In this document: piece by piece, positions 1-8,233 of the stretch | How positions within the stretch are numbered: the stretch's first letter is position 1 | Layout of the letters: each line of letters begins with the position of its first letter | Source: Microbacterium oleivorans | GTDB lineage: Bacteria; Actinomycetota; Actinomycetes; Actinomycetales; Microbacteriaceae | DNA: 64,000 bases | Assembly (NCBI RefSeq): GCF_023715745.1 | Contig: NZ_JAMBOV010000001.1 | Span: 496,001-560,000, forward strand | Direction: 5' to 3' | Notes under the pieces: model-generated | What the model was told of the DNA's origin: nothing | Seen by the model: only the letters and a program-made list of their open reading frames with translations | The model's database searches: none | Made by a program: the position numbers and the translations under genes

Positions 1-546
1 GTCGAGCGCTCCGTCTACGACCGGTTCCTCGAACTCGTCGAACCCGCCGTCGCCGCCTGGCGCGTCGGCGACCCGAACGACGAGGGCACCGAGATGGGAC
101 CGCTCATCTCCGCCGCGCAGCGCGACCGCGTCGCGTCCTACGTCGACGGCGCGGACGTCGCGTTCCGCGGGTCCGCCCCCGACGGCGACGGCTTCTGGTT
201 CGCGCCGACCGTCGTCCTCGCCGGACGGGACGACCGCATCGCGAAGGAGGAGGTCTTCGGGCCCGTCGTCGCCGTGCTGCCGTTCGATGACGAGGTCGAC
301 GCGATCGCCCTCGCGAACGACACCGTCTACGGGCTCGCCGGCTCGATCTGGACCCGCGACCTGGGGCGCGGTATCCGCGTCTCCCGCGGAGTGCGCAGCG
401 GTGTGCTGTCGGTCAACTCGCACTCGTCGGTCCGGTATTCGACCCCGTTCGGCGGCATGAAGGCCTCGGGCCTCGGCCGCGAACTCGGGCCCGATGCCGC
501 CGAGCACTTCACCCAAACCAAGAACGTCTTCTACGCCACCTCCTGA
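1..546 (+). CDS. Aldehyde dehydrogenase, C-terminal part (cut by window start)
   Basis: This is the C-terminal third of an NAD(P)-dependent aldehyde dehydrogenase. The frame is open from base 1 (VERSVYDRFLELVEPAV...), so the start and the catalytic-cysteine region lie upstream of the window. The family signature EEVFGPVVAVLPF and the late block NSHSSVRYSTPFGGMKASGLGRE (around 409-485) are typical of the cofactor and oligomerisation regions. An SDR dehydrogenase follows 17 bases downstream, then a GntR regulator, so the three look like one catabolic operon that oxidises an alcohol or aldehyde. The substrate cannot be read from this fragment. Confidence 0.93.
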   Translation, partial: VERSVYDRFLELVEPAVAAWRVGDPNDEGTEMGPLISAAQRDRVASYVDGADVAFRGSAPDGDGFWFAPTVVLAGRDDRIAKEEVFGPVVAVLPFDDEVDAIALANDTVYGLAGSIWTRDLGRGIRVSRGVRSGVLSVNSHSSVRYSTPFGGMKASGLGRELGPDAAEHFTQTKNVFYATS

Positions 547-563
547 CCGGAAGGACCTCCCGA

Positions 564-1337
564 ATGGACCTCACCCAGCGCCTGCGCGACCGCGTCGCCA
601 TCATCACCGGCGGTGCCAGCGGCATCGGCCTCGCGACCGCCCGCCGCTTCGCCGCCGAGGGCGCCCGCGTCGTCATCGCCGACCTCGACCCGGTGACCGG
701 ACAGAAGGCCGCCGACGAGGTGGGCGGCGTCTTCCGCCAGGTGAACGTCGCAGACCAGGCATCCGTCGACGCGCTCTTCGACGGTGTCGCCGCCGACCTC
801 GGCTCGGTCGACATCGCGTTCAACAACGCCGGCATCTCGCCCGCCGACGACGACTCGATCGAGACGACCGAGCTGCCCGCGTGGGACAAGGTGCAGGACG
901 TCAACCTCAAGAGCGTCTACCTCTGCTCCCGCGCCGCGCTGCGCCACATGGTGCCGGCGGGCAAGGGCTCGATCATCAACACGGCGTCGTTCGTCGCGCT
1001 GCTCGGCTCGGCCACGTCGCAGATCTCGTACACCGCGTCGAAGGGCGGCGTCCTCGCGATGACCCGCGAGCTCGGCGTGCAGTTCGCCCGGCAGGGCATC
1101 CGCGTCAACGCACTCTGCCCGGGACCGGTGAACACGCCGCTGCTGCAGGAGCTGTTCGCCAAGGACCCCGAGCGCGCGCAGCGCCGACTCGTGCACGTGC
1201 CCATGGGGCGCTTCGCCGAGCCCGAGGAGATGGCCGCGGCCGTCGCCTTCCTCGCCTCTGACGACGCCTCGTTCATCACCGCGAACGCCTTCGTCGTCGA
1301 CGGCGGCATCACCAACGCCTATGTGACGCCGCTGTGA
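564..1337 (+). CDS. SDR family NAD(P)-dependent oxidoreductase
   Basis: A classical short-chain dehydrogenase/reductase of 257 residues, the normal family length. The cofactor motif TGGASGIG lies near residues 13-20. An acidic residue after strand 2 (IADLD) favours NAD over NADP. The structural motif NNAG and the active-site YTASK with an upstream Ser are all present, and the C-terminus ends in the usual VDGG block. A purine-rich GGAAGGA lies just before the ATG. It sits between an aldehyde dehydrogenase and a GntR regulator, which suggests a small oxidative catabolic operon. The substrate is unknown. Confidence 0.93.
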   Translation: MDLTQRLRDRVAIITGGASGIGLATARRFAAEGARVVIADLDPVTGQKAADEVGGVFRQVNVADQASVDALFDGVAADLGSVDIAFNNAGISPADDDSIETTELPAWDKVQDVNLKSVYLCSRAALRHMVPAGKGSIINTASFVALLGSATSQISYTASKGGVLAMTRELGVQFARQGIRVNALCPGPVNTPLLQELFAKDPERAQRRLVHVPMGRFAEPEEMAAAVAFLASDDASFITANAFVVDGGITNAYVTPL

Positions 1338-2047
1338 CCCGCGCCGCGTCGCCGCCCGACCTCGGCCGCACCGTCTACAGGCCGGTGCGCGGTGGCAACG
1401 CGCTCGAGGACACCATCGCCCGCCTCGTTCAGACCGTGCGGCTCGGCGTGGTCGCGCCGGGGGAGTCCCTTCCCTCCGAGCGCGACCTCGCCGAGCGCTA
1501 CGGCGTGAGCCGCGACACCGTGCGCCAGGCGATCGGCGAGCTCGCCGATGCGGGGTACGTCGTGCGGCGTCGCGGCCGGTACGGGGGCACGTTCGTCGCC
1601 GATCCGCTGCCGGTGCCGACCGGTCCCGTCGACGCCGCCGAGCTCGACGACGTCCTCGGCCTGCGGCGCGTGCTCGAGGCGGGTGCGGCGCGCGCCGCGG
1701 CCTCGCTGGCGTTGACGGATGCCGCGCGCACCGCGCTCGAGCAGCGGCATCGCGCGACCGTCGGAGCCGACGAGGGGGAGTACCGCCGGCTCGACTCGCT
1801 GCTGCACCTCGCGATCGCGGAGGCCAGCGGCATCCCGTCGCTGCTGCCTCTGATCGTCGAGAACCGGGCGCGCGTGAACGCGTGGCTCGACACGTTCCCC
1901 CTGCTGCCCCGCAACATCGAGCACTCCGACGCGCAGCACGAGCGGATCGTGGCGTCGATCCTCGCCGGCAAGCCCGACGCCGCCGAGGCCGCCGTGCTCG
2001 ACCACCTCGCCGGATCCGAGGCGCTGCTGCGGGGATTCCTGGGCTGA
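1334..2047 (+). CDS. GntR family transcriptional regulator (FadR/FCD type)
   Basis: DNA-binding regulator of 237 residues. The N-terminal winged helix-turn-helix covers roughly residues 20-85, with the GntR signature LPSERDLAERYGVSRDTVRQ followed by a wing ending RYGGTFV. The C-terminal half is helical and fits an FCD ligand-binding domain (LRRVLEAGAARAAA; later LHLAIAEASGIPSL). The GTG start overlaps the stop of the SDR gene (GTGA at 1334-1337), so the two are translationally coupled. Presumably it is a local repressor of the upstream dehydrogenase genes, with their substrate or product as the effector. That is inference from position. Confidence 0.92.
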   Translation: MTRAASPPDLGRTVYRPVRGGNALEDTIARLVQTVRLGVVAPGESLPSERDLAERYGVSRDTVRQAIGELADAGYVVRRRGRYGGTFVADPLPVPTGPVDAAELDDVLGLRRVLEAGAARAAASLALTDAARTALEQRHRATVGADEGEYRRLDSLLHLAIAEASGIPSLLPLIVENRARVNAWLDTFPLLPRNIEHSDAQHERIVASILAGKPDAAEAAVLDHLAGSEALLRGFLG

Positions 2048-2079
2048 GCGGAGGGTGTTCCGCGGCGCTCGTCGCGTTC

Positions 2080-2159
2080 GCGGATGCGATGGATGCCGGG
2101 TGACACCCGGCATCCGCTCGCCGCGGCTGGGCGTGTCGGGTCAGATCCGTTGCATCCGT
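2080..2159. repeat. 80-bp palindromic intergenic repeat, copy A
   Basis: First and most diverged of three 80-bp copies in this window (others at 3739 and 4104). It opens with GCGGATGCGATGGATGCC and closes with CCGTTGCATCCGT, so its ends are near-inverted repeats. An inner pair GGATGCC/GGCATCC can form a second hairpin. It lies between a GntR gene and a membrane-protein gene. Confidence 0.8.
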
Positions 2160-2205
2160 GCATGCGCCGACTGGTGCCGCCGGTGCGGATCTGGTGTGCT
2201 GAGCG

Positions 2206-3729
2206 GTGATGACGCGGGCCGGGATGACGCAGGTGGGGGCGGTGCGACGGCGCGGCGCGGCGGAGGTCGCCGGGTGGGTCGCCGCGCTCGCGCCCGCGCT
2301 GGTCGCCGTCGCGGTGGTCGCGTCGACGAGCTCGTGGCTGCTCTACCGCGACGGTGACTCGGTCGTCGTCGCGCTGATGGCGGATTCCCTGCGTCGCGGC
2401 GATCCGCAGGACTGGGCACTGTCGCCCGTGCTGTTCCTGCCCGAGACCGCCGTGTACGCCGGGCTGTCGCTCTTCGGTTTCGGGACCGCCGCGACCCTCA
2501 CGCTCAACGCCGTCGTGAACCTGCTCGCCGTGTACGGCGGCATCCGCCTCGTCGCCGGCCGGCGACGCGCAGGTGCCGTGCGGGGAGCGGTGTTCGCGTT
2601 CGCGGCGTTCGTCGGACTCATCCTCCTCGAAGGGCCGGCGGGGATGCCGGGACTCCACCTCGCACTGCTGACCGCGACGACGACGTACTACTCGGCCACG
2701 GTCGTCGCCACACTCGTCGTCGCCGGGCTGGTGCGGCGCCTCCTCGACGGCGCTCCGGTGCGGCGGGTGCTCGCGGGGATCGTCGTCGTCGCCGCGGTGT
2801 CGACGCTCACGAATCCGCTGTTCGTGGTGTGGTGCGTCCTGCCGGTCGTCGGGGTTGTCGGCATCCTCCTGTACGGTCGTCGCCTCGCGCCGCGGACGGC
2901 CTCGTCGGTCGCCGGGGCGGTGCTCATCGGTGCGGCGATCGGCTACCTCGCCCGCGCGCCCTTTGCGGGGAACATCGTCGCCGCGGGCGGCCAGTATCTG
3001 AGGCCGGATCAGGCGGATGCCGCGCTGGCGCACGTCGCCGGCGCGATCGGCGGGACCATCGGGCGCTGGGACGGGGTCCTCTGGTCCGTCGCGGTTCTCG
3101 CGCTCCTCGTCGCGTGCGGCGTGGTCGGGATGCGCGCATGGCGCCGTCGCGATGCGGCGGTCGCTGCGGTGTGCGCGATCGCGGTCGCGGCACCGGTCGC
3201 GGCGACGCTCCTGGTCGTCGTCGCCGGGACGGATGCCGATCGGTACCTGCAGCCGTGGGTGTTCCTGCCGATCCTCGTGCTCGCGGTGGCGCCGCCGCCG
3301 GTGTCGGTCCCGCGCGCGGTGGGGGTGGCGACGGCCGGCGCGCTCGCACTCGCGGGTGTCGTCGCGGTGCCGCTCGCGGCGGCTGCCGCCGGTCGAGGCG
3401 ACGCCGATCTCGCCTGTGTCACTCGCTGGGTCGAGCAGTCCGGCCGGACCGGCGCCGGGCAGTTCTGGACCGTGCGCGCGCCGAAGCTCGCACTCGCCGA
3501 CCCGTCGCAGCTCGTGCAGGTCGACCACACCCTGCGCCCGTACGACTGGCTTGTGAACCGCGGCGAGCGTCGCGGGCCGGTGACGTTCCTCGTCGAGGGA
3601 GCCGCCGACGCGCCCTACGAGCTGCCCGCCGGACTGTCGCCCCTCGCCGCGACCCCGGTCGCGTGCGGGCGCTACACGATCCTCGATTTCGGCTCGCGTG
3701 TGCTGCCGCTGGGAGACCCCCGGAACTGA
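2206..3729 (+). CDS. Polytopic membrane protein of unknown function
   Basis: 507 residues, dominated by about ten hydrophobic segments. A first helix near residues 20-40 is followed by an extracytoplasmic loop with SSWLLYRDGDSVVVALM and PQDWALSPVLFLPE. The last ~110 residues are hydrophilic and probably external. The overall plan (a long first loop with acidic residues, many helices, a soluble tail) resembles GT-C type glycosyltransferases, but I see no decisive motif and do not assign a reaction. The start used is GTG at 2206. ATG at 2209 or 2224 is also possible, since no strong ribosome-binding site distinguishes them. Copies of the 80-bp repeat flank the gene on both sides. Confidence 0.8.
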   Translation: MMTRAGMTQVGAVRRRGAAEVAGWVAALAPALVAVAVVASTSSWLLYRDGDSVVVALMADSLRRGDPQDWALSPVLFLPETAVYAGLSLFGFGTAATLTLNAVVNLLAVYGGIRLVAGRRRAGAVRGAVFAFAAFVGLILLEGPAGMPGLHLALLTATTTYYSATVVATLVVAGLVRRLLDGAPVRRVLAGIVVVAAVSTLTNPLFVVWCVLPVVGVVGILLYGRRLAPRTASSVAGAVLIGAAIGYLARAPFAGNIVAAGGQYLRPDQADAALAHVAGAIGGTIGRWDGVLWSVAVLALLVACGVVGMRAWRRRDAAVAAVCAIAVAAPVAATLLVVVAGTDADRYLQPWVFLPILVLAVAPPPVSVPRAVGVATAGALALAGVVAVPLAAAAAGRGDADLACVTRWVEQSGRTGAGQFWTVRAPKLALADPSQLVQVDHTLRPYDWLVNRGERRGPVTFLVEGAADAPYELPAGLSPLAATPVACGRYTILDFGSRVLPLGDPRN

Positions 3730-3738
3730 CCCGCGTCA

Positions 3739-3818
3739 GCGGATGCAATGGATGCCGGGCGACACGCGGCATCCGCTCGTGTCACGCCGGGGTGTCGGGG
3801 CGGATCTGTTGCATCCGC
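3739..3818. repeat. 80-bp palindromic intergenic repeat, copy B
   Basis: The same length as copies A and C, and nearly identical to C: I see only a handful of substitutions, mostly in one 8-base patch. The ends GCGGATGCAA and TTGCATCCGC are perfect 10-base inverted repeats. The inner pair GGATGCCG/CGGCATCC is also perfect. The element overlaps the 3' end of the small membrane-protein gene at 3782-4090, whose last codons and stop it supplies. Confidence 0.88.
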
Positions 3819-4090
3819 GCACGGCGGCGACGGAGGGTGACGAGGAGCGGCACGGCGACGCCGACGACCACCACGACGACGAAACCGAGCGAGGATCGCA
3901 CCAGAGCGGCGTGCGCGGCATCCACTGCGGGGGTCGTGCCCTCCGGCGTCCATCCCCCGCCGGGAAGCCCGTCCACCAGGATCGCGGACATCACAGCAGA
4001 ACCGACAACGATGCCCAGCATCCCCAGTGCGATCAGCCCCATGACCGCGATCCACAGCACGAGCGGCCGCCGCCACGGCGTCTTCCCCAT
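3782..4090 (-). CDS. Small two-helix membrane protein
   Basis: 102 residues starting at the ATG at 4090 (MGKTPWRRPLVLW). An upstream extension in the same frame would run through repeat copy C and is rejected. It has two predicted membrane helices, one at about residues 10-32 and one near 70-90, ending in a basic stop-transfer patch (LRRRRARM). The loop between them is Gly/Pro rich. The last ten residues (MQQIRPDTPA) and the stop codon are encoded inside repeat copy B. It converges with the larger membrane gene at 2206-3729. No family was recognised. Confidence 0.65.
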   Translation of the reverse strand: MGKTPWRRPLVLWIAVMGLIALGMLGIVVGSAVMSAILVDGLPGGGWTPEGTTPAVDAAHAALVRSSLGFVVVVVVGVAVPLLVTLRRRRARMQQIRPDTPA

Positions 4091-4103
4091 GCGGGCAGCG
4101 TAC

Positions 4104-4183
4104 GCGGATGCAATGGATGCCGGGCGACGCGAGGCCTCCGCTCGTGTCACGCCGGGGTGTCTGGGCGGATCTGTTGCATCCGC
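4104..4183. repeat. 80-bp palindromic intergenic repeat, copy C
   Basis: Perfect 10-base terminal inverted repeats, GCGGATGCAA and TTGCATCCGC, as in copy B. The inner hairpin is weakened by changes (GATGCC against GGCCTCC). It lies between the start of the small membrane gene (4090) and the stop of the transglutaminase gene (4200), so it may also act as a processing or termination structure for the minus-strand cluster. Confidence 0.88.
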
Positions 4184-4199
4184 GCACGCACGGCAAGGG

Positions 4200-5081
4200 T
4201 CAGTCGAGCGGGGCGACGTCGACCTGCACGCGCAGGGTCGAGGTCTTGGCCTCGGTGAAGATGATGCCGGTCACGGGTGAGACGTCGCCGTAGTCGCGGC
4301 CCCAGGCGACGGTGACGTAGCGGTCGTTCGCCCACTGGTTGTTGGTCGGGTCGATCGCCAGCCACTGATCGGTCCCGGGCAGCCATACGGCGAGCCAGGC
4401 GTGCGACGCGTCCGCACCGAACACGCGTTCCTTGCCGGGCGGCGGCTGCGTCGCGAGGTATCCCGACACGTACCGGGCGGCCACCCCGTGGGTGCGCAGG
4501 CAGGCGAGGGCGACGTGGGCGAAGTCCTGGCAGACGCCGGCGCGTTTGGTCATCGCATCTGCGACCGTGCTCGTCACGGTGGTCGCCGTCTTGTCGTAAT
4601 CGAAGTCGCGGAAGATCCGCTGCATGAGATCGGTCGCCGCCTCGCCGATGGGCCGGCCCGGGGCGAGCGAATCCGCGCCGTACGCGTACGCCGCCTCATC
4701 GTGCGCGGCGCGGGCGGACTCGAGCGCGTACTCGGTCGCCTCGACCGCACCGGGGAGGTCGGGATGCCGCAGCGGCCGCGCGAGCTCCCACGGCTGCGCG
4801 AGGGCCTCGGCGTCGTACTCGGGCACCGCGACATTCACCTCGCTCGTCGCCTCGATCGTCAGCGCCTCGTGCGGGTCGGTCACGTGGAAGTAGGTCGACG
4901 AGTTGCCGAACCAGTCGGTGCGCGGCGACACGTCCCCGGGCGCCGGATCCACGGTGACCTCCGCCTCGGCGATCCGCTGCCACGGCAGGTCGCGCGGGCG
5001 CAGGTGGAACTGGCCGATGCTGTCCTGCACGGCGTCGCTGTACGTGTACGCGGTGCGGTGCCACACCCGGTACCGGGTCAT
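4200..5081 (-). CDS. Transglutaminase-like cysteine protease family protein
   Basis: 293 residues. The N-terminal ~150 residues form the beta-rich domain that usually precedes this type of transglutaminase core (YRVWHRTAYTYSDAV; FHLRPRD). The catalytic triad is visible: Cys184 in AGVCQDFAH, His227 in DASHAW and Asp244 in AIDPTNN. The start ATG overlaps the stop of the upstream ATP-grasp gene (ATGA at 5078-5081). In many bacteria this family is linked to circularly permuted ATP-grasp and alpha-E proteins and is thought to make or cleave an unknown peptide-like product. That role is inference from genome-context work on the family, not from biochemistry. Confidence 0.9.
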   Translation of the reverse strand: MTRYRVWHRTAYTYSDAVQDSIGQFHLRPRDLPWQRIAEAEVTVDPAPGDVSPRTDWFGNSSTYFHVTDPHEALTIEATSEVNVAVPEYDAEALAQPWELARPLRHPDLPGAVEATEYALESARAAHDEAAYAYGADSLAPGRPIGEAATDLMQRIFRDFDYDKTATTVTSTVADAMTKRAGVCQDFAHVALACLRTHGVAARYVSGYLATQPPPGKERVFGADASHAWLAVWLPGTDQWLAIDPTNNQWANDRYVTVAWGRDYGDVSPVTGIIFTEAKTSTLRVQVDVAPLD

Positions 5082-7588
5082 GCGCGCGCCCCCGTCAGCT
5101 CGATGAGCGACAGCTCCGTGATGGAGACGGCGGGGGGACCGGCCTCGAAGTGCAGGTCGGCGATCGCGTCGGACAGCTGCTCGAGCTGCGCGCGGATGCT
5201 GTCGAGGCCCTCCGCGAGACGCTCGCGACGTCCGCCGACGACGGCGGTCATCTCGAGCACCTCGACCTCGGCGAGCCCCGTCTCGAGCTGGTCGAGCAGT
5301 CGCTCGGCCCGTGACGAGCCGGTCGAGGCCGGCAGAGCAGCGAGGTGCTCGCGCAGGGTCTGCAGCGAGAAGGCGAGCGAACGCGGATTGCCGCGGTCGA
5401 GCAGCAGCAGCTCGGCGACGTCGGCCGCCCGCATCGCTCCGCGGTAGCGGCGCCGGTGCGTCACGACGCTCTCGGCCGAGAGCAGCAGCGATTCGAGGAC
5501 TTCGCGATCGGTGCGCGGACCGCGACTGGCCGACAGCGCCGACGACAGCAGCGTCGTCAGCTGCAGGCCGCGTTCGAGGTAGCGACCGGCCTCCATCATG
5601 TGCCATCCGGGGTCGCGGATCATGTTCGCCGTCACACCGTAGAGCGACAGCATCGAGGCGAGCATGCGACCGGCGGACTCGGCGGTGCGGTGCGGATGCG
5701 GGGCGCCCCGCAGCGCGCGCACGGCACGGTCGATGTTCGAGAAGACCCGCCAGGTGTCACCCGACAGCTGGTCGCGCACCCCCTCCATCGCGTCGCGCAG
5801 CCGGGCGATGGAGTGCGCCGCCGAGCCCGGACGGGAGGCGTCGAGCAACAGCGAGCGGAACTCCGCCTCGGGGTCGGACGCCCGGGTCCCCGCGAGGGTG
5901 TCGAGCGCCGCGAGGAGCACCCGCACACTCTCGGCCGCCCGCTCCGCCGTGTGCGCACCGGGCTGATCGAGCGCTGCCTGCGTCGCGATGACCAGCCGCA
6001 GCAGGTCCTCCGCGCGCTCCGCGTAACGGCCCGTCCAGAACAGGTCCGAGAGGGCACGCGGTGCGAGGGTCGGGTCGCTCCGTGTCGTCGGCAGGGATGC
6101 CACGTCCGCGATCCCCTGATCGGGATCGTTCTCGTCCGACTTCAGGACCCAGACGTCCTTCGTCCGGGGCGCCGCCTCGGGGGCGCTCCGCACCGTCGCC
6201 AGGCCACCGACGAGCGGACGGTACGTCGAGCCGAACCGGATCGCGAAACCCCGCAGGGTGACGGGCAGAGCGGATGCCGCGCCCCCGGCATCCCACACCG
6301 GAACCTGCGACAGGTGCAGCTTCTCGACGGCCGCGAAGTGGTGGGGATCGCGATCGATACGGGCGCGGACCCCGGGGTCGGCGGCGTCGAGTGCGCGGCG
6401 CGGGTCGTCGATGTGGAGGAGCTCGAGGGCGGGATCGCCGGCCTCGAGGCGGCCGACGGCCTCGGCGCGGGCCTCGGCGTCGCCGAGCCACCACGCGGGC
6501 ACCGAGGGAAGGCGCAGCTGCTCGCCGAGCAGGCGCTCGCACACCGCCGGCAGGTAGGGGAGGAGGGCAGGGTTCTCGAGCACACCGGCGCCCAGCCCGT
6601 TGACGACGCGCACGCGCCCGCGGCGCACCGCTTCGGCGAGGCCCGCGACACCGAGCCGCGACCCCGAGCGCAGCTCGAGGGGGTCGCACCACTCGGCGTC
6701 GACGCGGCGCAGGATGACGTCGACGCGTTCGCGCGGCGCGCGGGCCGGCCACTGGGCGGGCTTCATCCACACCGCCCCGTCGCGCACGACGAGGTCGCTG
6801 CCCTGCACCAGCGGGAGACCCAGCGCATTCGCGAGGAACGCCTGATCGAAGGCCGTTTCGGAGAGCGGGCCGGGGGAGAGGACGACGATGCGCGGCGCAG
6901 TGACACCCTCGGGCGCCGCCGCGAGGAGTGCGGCCCGGAGAGCCGCGAAGTACGGGTCCATCCGGTGCAGGGCACCCTGGTCCAGCAGGTCCGGCAGCAC
7001 CTGGGAGATGACACGTCGGTTCTCGGCGGCGTACCCGAGGCCCGACGGTGCCTGCACGCGGTCCGCGAGCACGTGCCACTCGCCGGCTGCGTCACGCCCG
7101 AGGTCGGTCGCCGACAGCAGCAGGTCGGGCGGTGGGGTGTCGTCGGGGCAGCGCGCCATCGCGCGGACGAAGCCGGCGTGGCCGAGGACGACCGCGGCCG
7201 GGACGATGCGCTCGCGCAGCACGACCTGCGGTCCGTAGAGGTCGGCAAGGAGCGCGTTCAGGAGCTCGGCGCGCTGCGCGAGCCCGACGTCCAGGCGCGC
7301 CCACCCCGCGGCATCCATCACGAACGGCATCGGATCGAGCTGCCACGGCTGCAGCTCCGCACCCGCCCGGGCATAGGAGACACCGTCGTCGGCGAGGAAG
7401 CGCGAGATCTCGCCGTCGACCCGGTCGAGCTCCTCGCGGGTCAGCCCGAGCGCGAGTGTCGCGAGGCCCTGCCACGCGGGACGCAGCGTGCCGTCGGCGT
7501 CGACGACCTCATCGAATCGCGGCGCCGCCGCGGCGAACGGCAGCGTCGGCTGCGACACGGCCGCGGCATAGTCACGGAGCACACTCAC
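5078..7588 (-). CDS. Circularly permuted type-2 ATP-grasp / alpha-E domain fusion protein
   Basis: 836 residues. About the first 500 match the circularly permuted ATP-grasp domain (DUF404/DUF407), with conserved stretches such as LQPWQLDPMPFVMD, LSPGPLSETAFDQAFLANAL and VVNGLGAGVLENPAL. From about residue 510 comes the all-helical alpha-E domain (DUF403), beginning LSDLFWTGRYAERAEDLLRL. In many genomes the two domains are separate genes. The chosen start is the GTG at 7588, because GGAAGGGGA lies about five bases upstream; the frame stays open far upstream without coding character. ATP-grasp enzymes ligate carboxylates to amines, so with the coupled transglutaminase this is probably a peptide-bond system of unknown substrate. 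Confidence 0.9.
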   Translation of the reverse strand: MSVLRDYAAAVSQPTLPFAAAAPRFDEVVDADGTLRPAWQGLATLALGLTREELDRVDGEISRFLADDGVSYARAGAELQPWQLDPMPFVMDAAGWARLDVGLAQRAELLNALLADLYGPQVVLRERIVPAAVVLGHAGFVRAMARCPDDTPPPDLLLSATDLGRDAAGEWHVLADRVQAPSGLGYAAENRRVISQVLPDLLDQGALHRMDPYFAALRAALLAAAPEGVTAPRIVVLSPGPLSETAFDQAFLANALGLPLVQGSDLVVRDGAVWMKPAQWPARAPRERVDVILRRVDAEWCDPLELRSGSRLGVAGLAEAVRRGRVRVVNGLGAGVLENPALLPYLPAVCERLLGEQLRLPSVPAWWLGDAEARAEAVGRLEAGDPALELLHIDDPRRALDAADPGVRARIDRDPHHFAAVEKLHLSQVPVWDAGGAASALPVTLRGFAIRFGSTYRPLVGGLATVRSAPEAAPRTKDVWVLKSDENDPDQGIADVASLPTTRSDPTLAPRALSDLFWTGRYAERAEDLLRLVIATQAALDQPGAHTAERAAESVRVLLAALDTLAGTRASDPEAEFRSLLLDASRPGSAAHSIARLRDAMEGVRDQLSGDTWRVFSNIDRAVRALRGAPHPHRTAESAGRMLASMLSLYGVTANMIRDPGWHMMEAGRYLERGLQLTTLLSSALSASRGPRTDREVLESLLLSAESVVTHRRRYRGAMRAADVAELLLLDRGNPRSLAFSLQTLREHLAALPASTGSSRAERLLDQLETGLAEVEVLEMTAVVGGRRERLAEGLDSIRAQLEQLSDAIADLHFEAGPPAVSITELSLIELTGARA

Positions 7589-7662
7589 GCAGGTCCCCTT
7601 CCGTGTCCAGCGTAGGGGCACGCGCAGGGTCGGTCCGCGCGTTCCCGCCGGTCCGGGCCGAA

Positions 7663-7668
7663 TACAGT
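7663..7668 (+). promoter_or_regulatory. -10 box TACAGT of a probably leaderless gene
   Basis: TACAGT is followed by seven bases and then the ATG at 7676, which places transcription start at or next to the start codon. There is no Shine-Dalgarno sequence. Confidence 0.6.
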
Positions 7669-7675
7669 GGGATGC

Positions 7676-8188
7676 ATGACGGGATCGGACGCCTCCTTCA
7701 CCGTGCGACCCGCGCGGACCTCCGACGTCCCCGGGATCCAGGAGCTCCTCGAGCCGTGGGTGCAGCGCCGCATCCTGCTCGGCAAGGAGCGGGTCACGCT
7801 GTACGAGACCGTCCAGGAGTTCGTCGTCGCCGAGGCCGGCGACCGGCTCGTCGGATGCGGTGCGCTGCACGTCATGTGGGAGGACCTCGGCGAGATCCGC
7901 ACGCTCATCGTCGCCGACGACTGGCTGCATCGCGGCGTCGGCGGCGCGGTCGTCAATCTGCTGGAGGAGAACGCACGTGCGCTGGGGCTGCGCCGCCTCT
8001 TCTGCCTGACGTTCGAGGTGCCGTTCTTCTCGCGGCGCGGGTTCGCCGAGATCGGTGAGCAGGTGGTCGCCCCCGATGTCTACTCGCAGCTGCTGCGGAG
8101 CCCGGACGAGGGTGTCGCGGAGTTCCTCGACCTCGCCCACGTGAAGCCCAACACCCTGGGCAACACCCGGATGCTCAAGCAGTTGTAG
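7676..8188 (+). CDS. GNAT amino-acid N-acetyltransferase, ArgA-like
   Basis: 170 residues, a single GNAT domain. The acetyl-CoA binding region reads IVADDWLHRGVGGAVVNLL, with the pyrophosphate loop RGVGGA. The flanking blocks WEDLGEIRTL and FEVPFFSRRGFAEI are typical of the short ArgA-type acetyltransferases (amino-acid N-acetyltransferase) that actinobacteria use in place of the kinase-like enzyme. The likely reaction is N-acetylation of glutamate for arginine synthesis, or of a related amino acid. The start ATG at 7676 is preferred over an in-frame GTG nine bases upstream, because that GTG lies inside the -10 box region. It is divergent from the ATP-grasp gene. Confidence 0.82.
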   Translation: MTGSDASFTVRPARTSDVPGIQELLEPWVQRRILLGKERVTLYETVQEFVVAEAGDRLVGCGALHVMWEDLGEIRTLIVADDWLHRGVGGAVVNLLEENARALGLRRLFCLTFEVPFFSRRGFAEIGEQVVAPDVYSQLLRSPDEGVAEFLDLAHVKPNTLGNTRMLKQL

Positions 8189-8221
8189 GCGCGCCGGGCG
8201 GGCGCGCGCGAAGGGCGTGCG

Positions 8222-8227
8222 TACCCT
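8222..8227 (+). promoter_or_regulatory. -10 box TACCCT of a probably leaderless gene
   Basis: TACCCT is followed by six bases and the GTG start at 8234. It has the same geometry as at 7663, 9216, 36248, 38599 and 52128. Confidence 0.55.
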
Positions 8228-8233
8228 GGACGC

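Noticed and set aside
1498-3528. Long minus-strand open frame (676 codons) opposite the GntR and membrane-protein genes
   Set aside because: Arg/His/Asp-rich shadow of high-GC coding sequence. It has no homology and crosses the repeat copy and two real genes.
2080-4183. CRISPR array
   Set aside because: There are only three repeats, they are palindromic and 80 bp long, and the intervals hold genes of unequal length.
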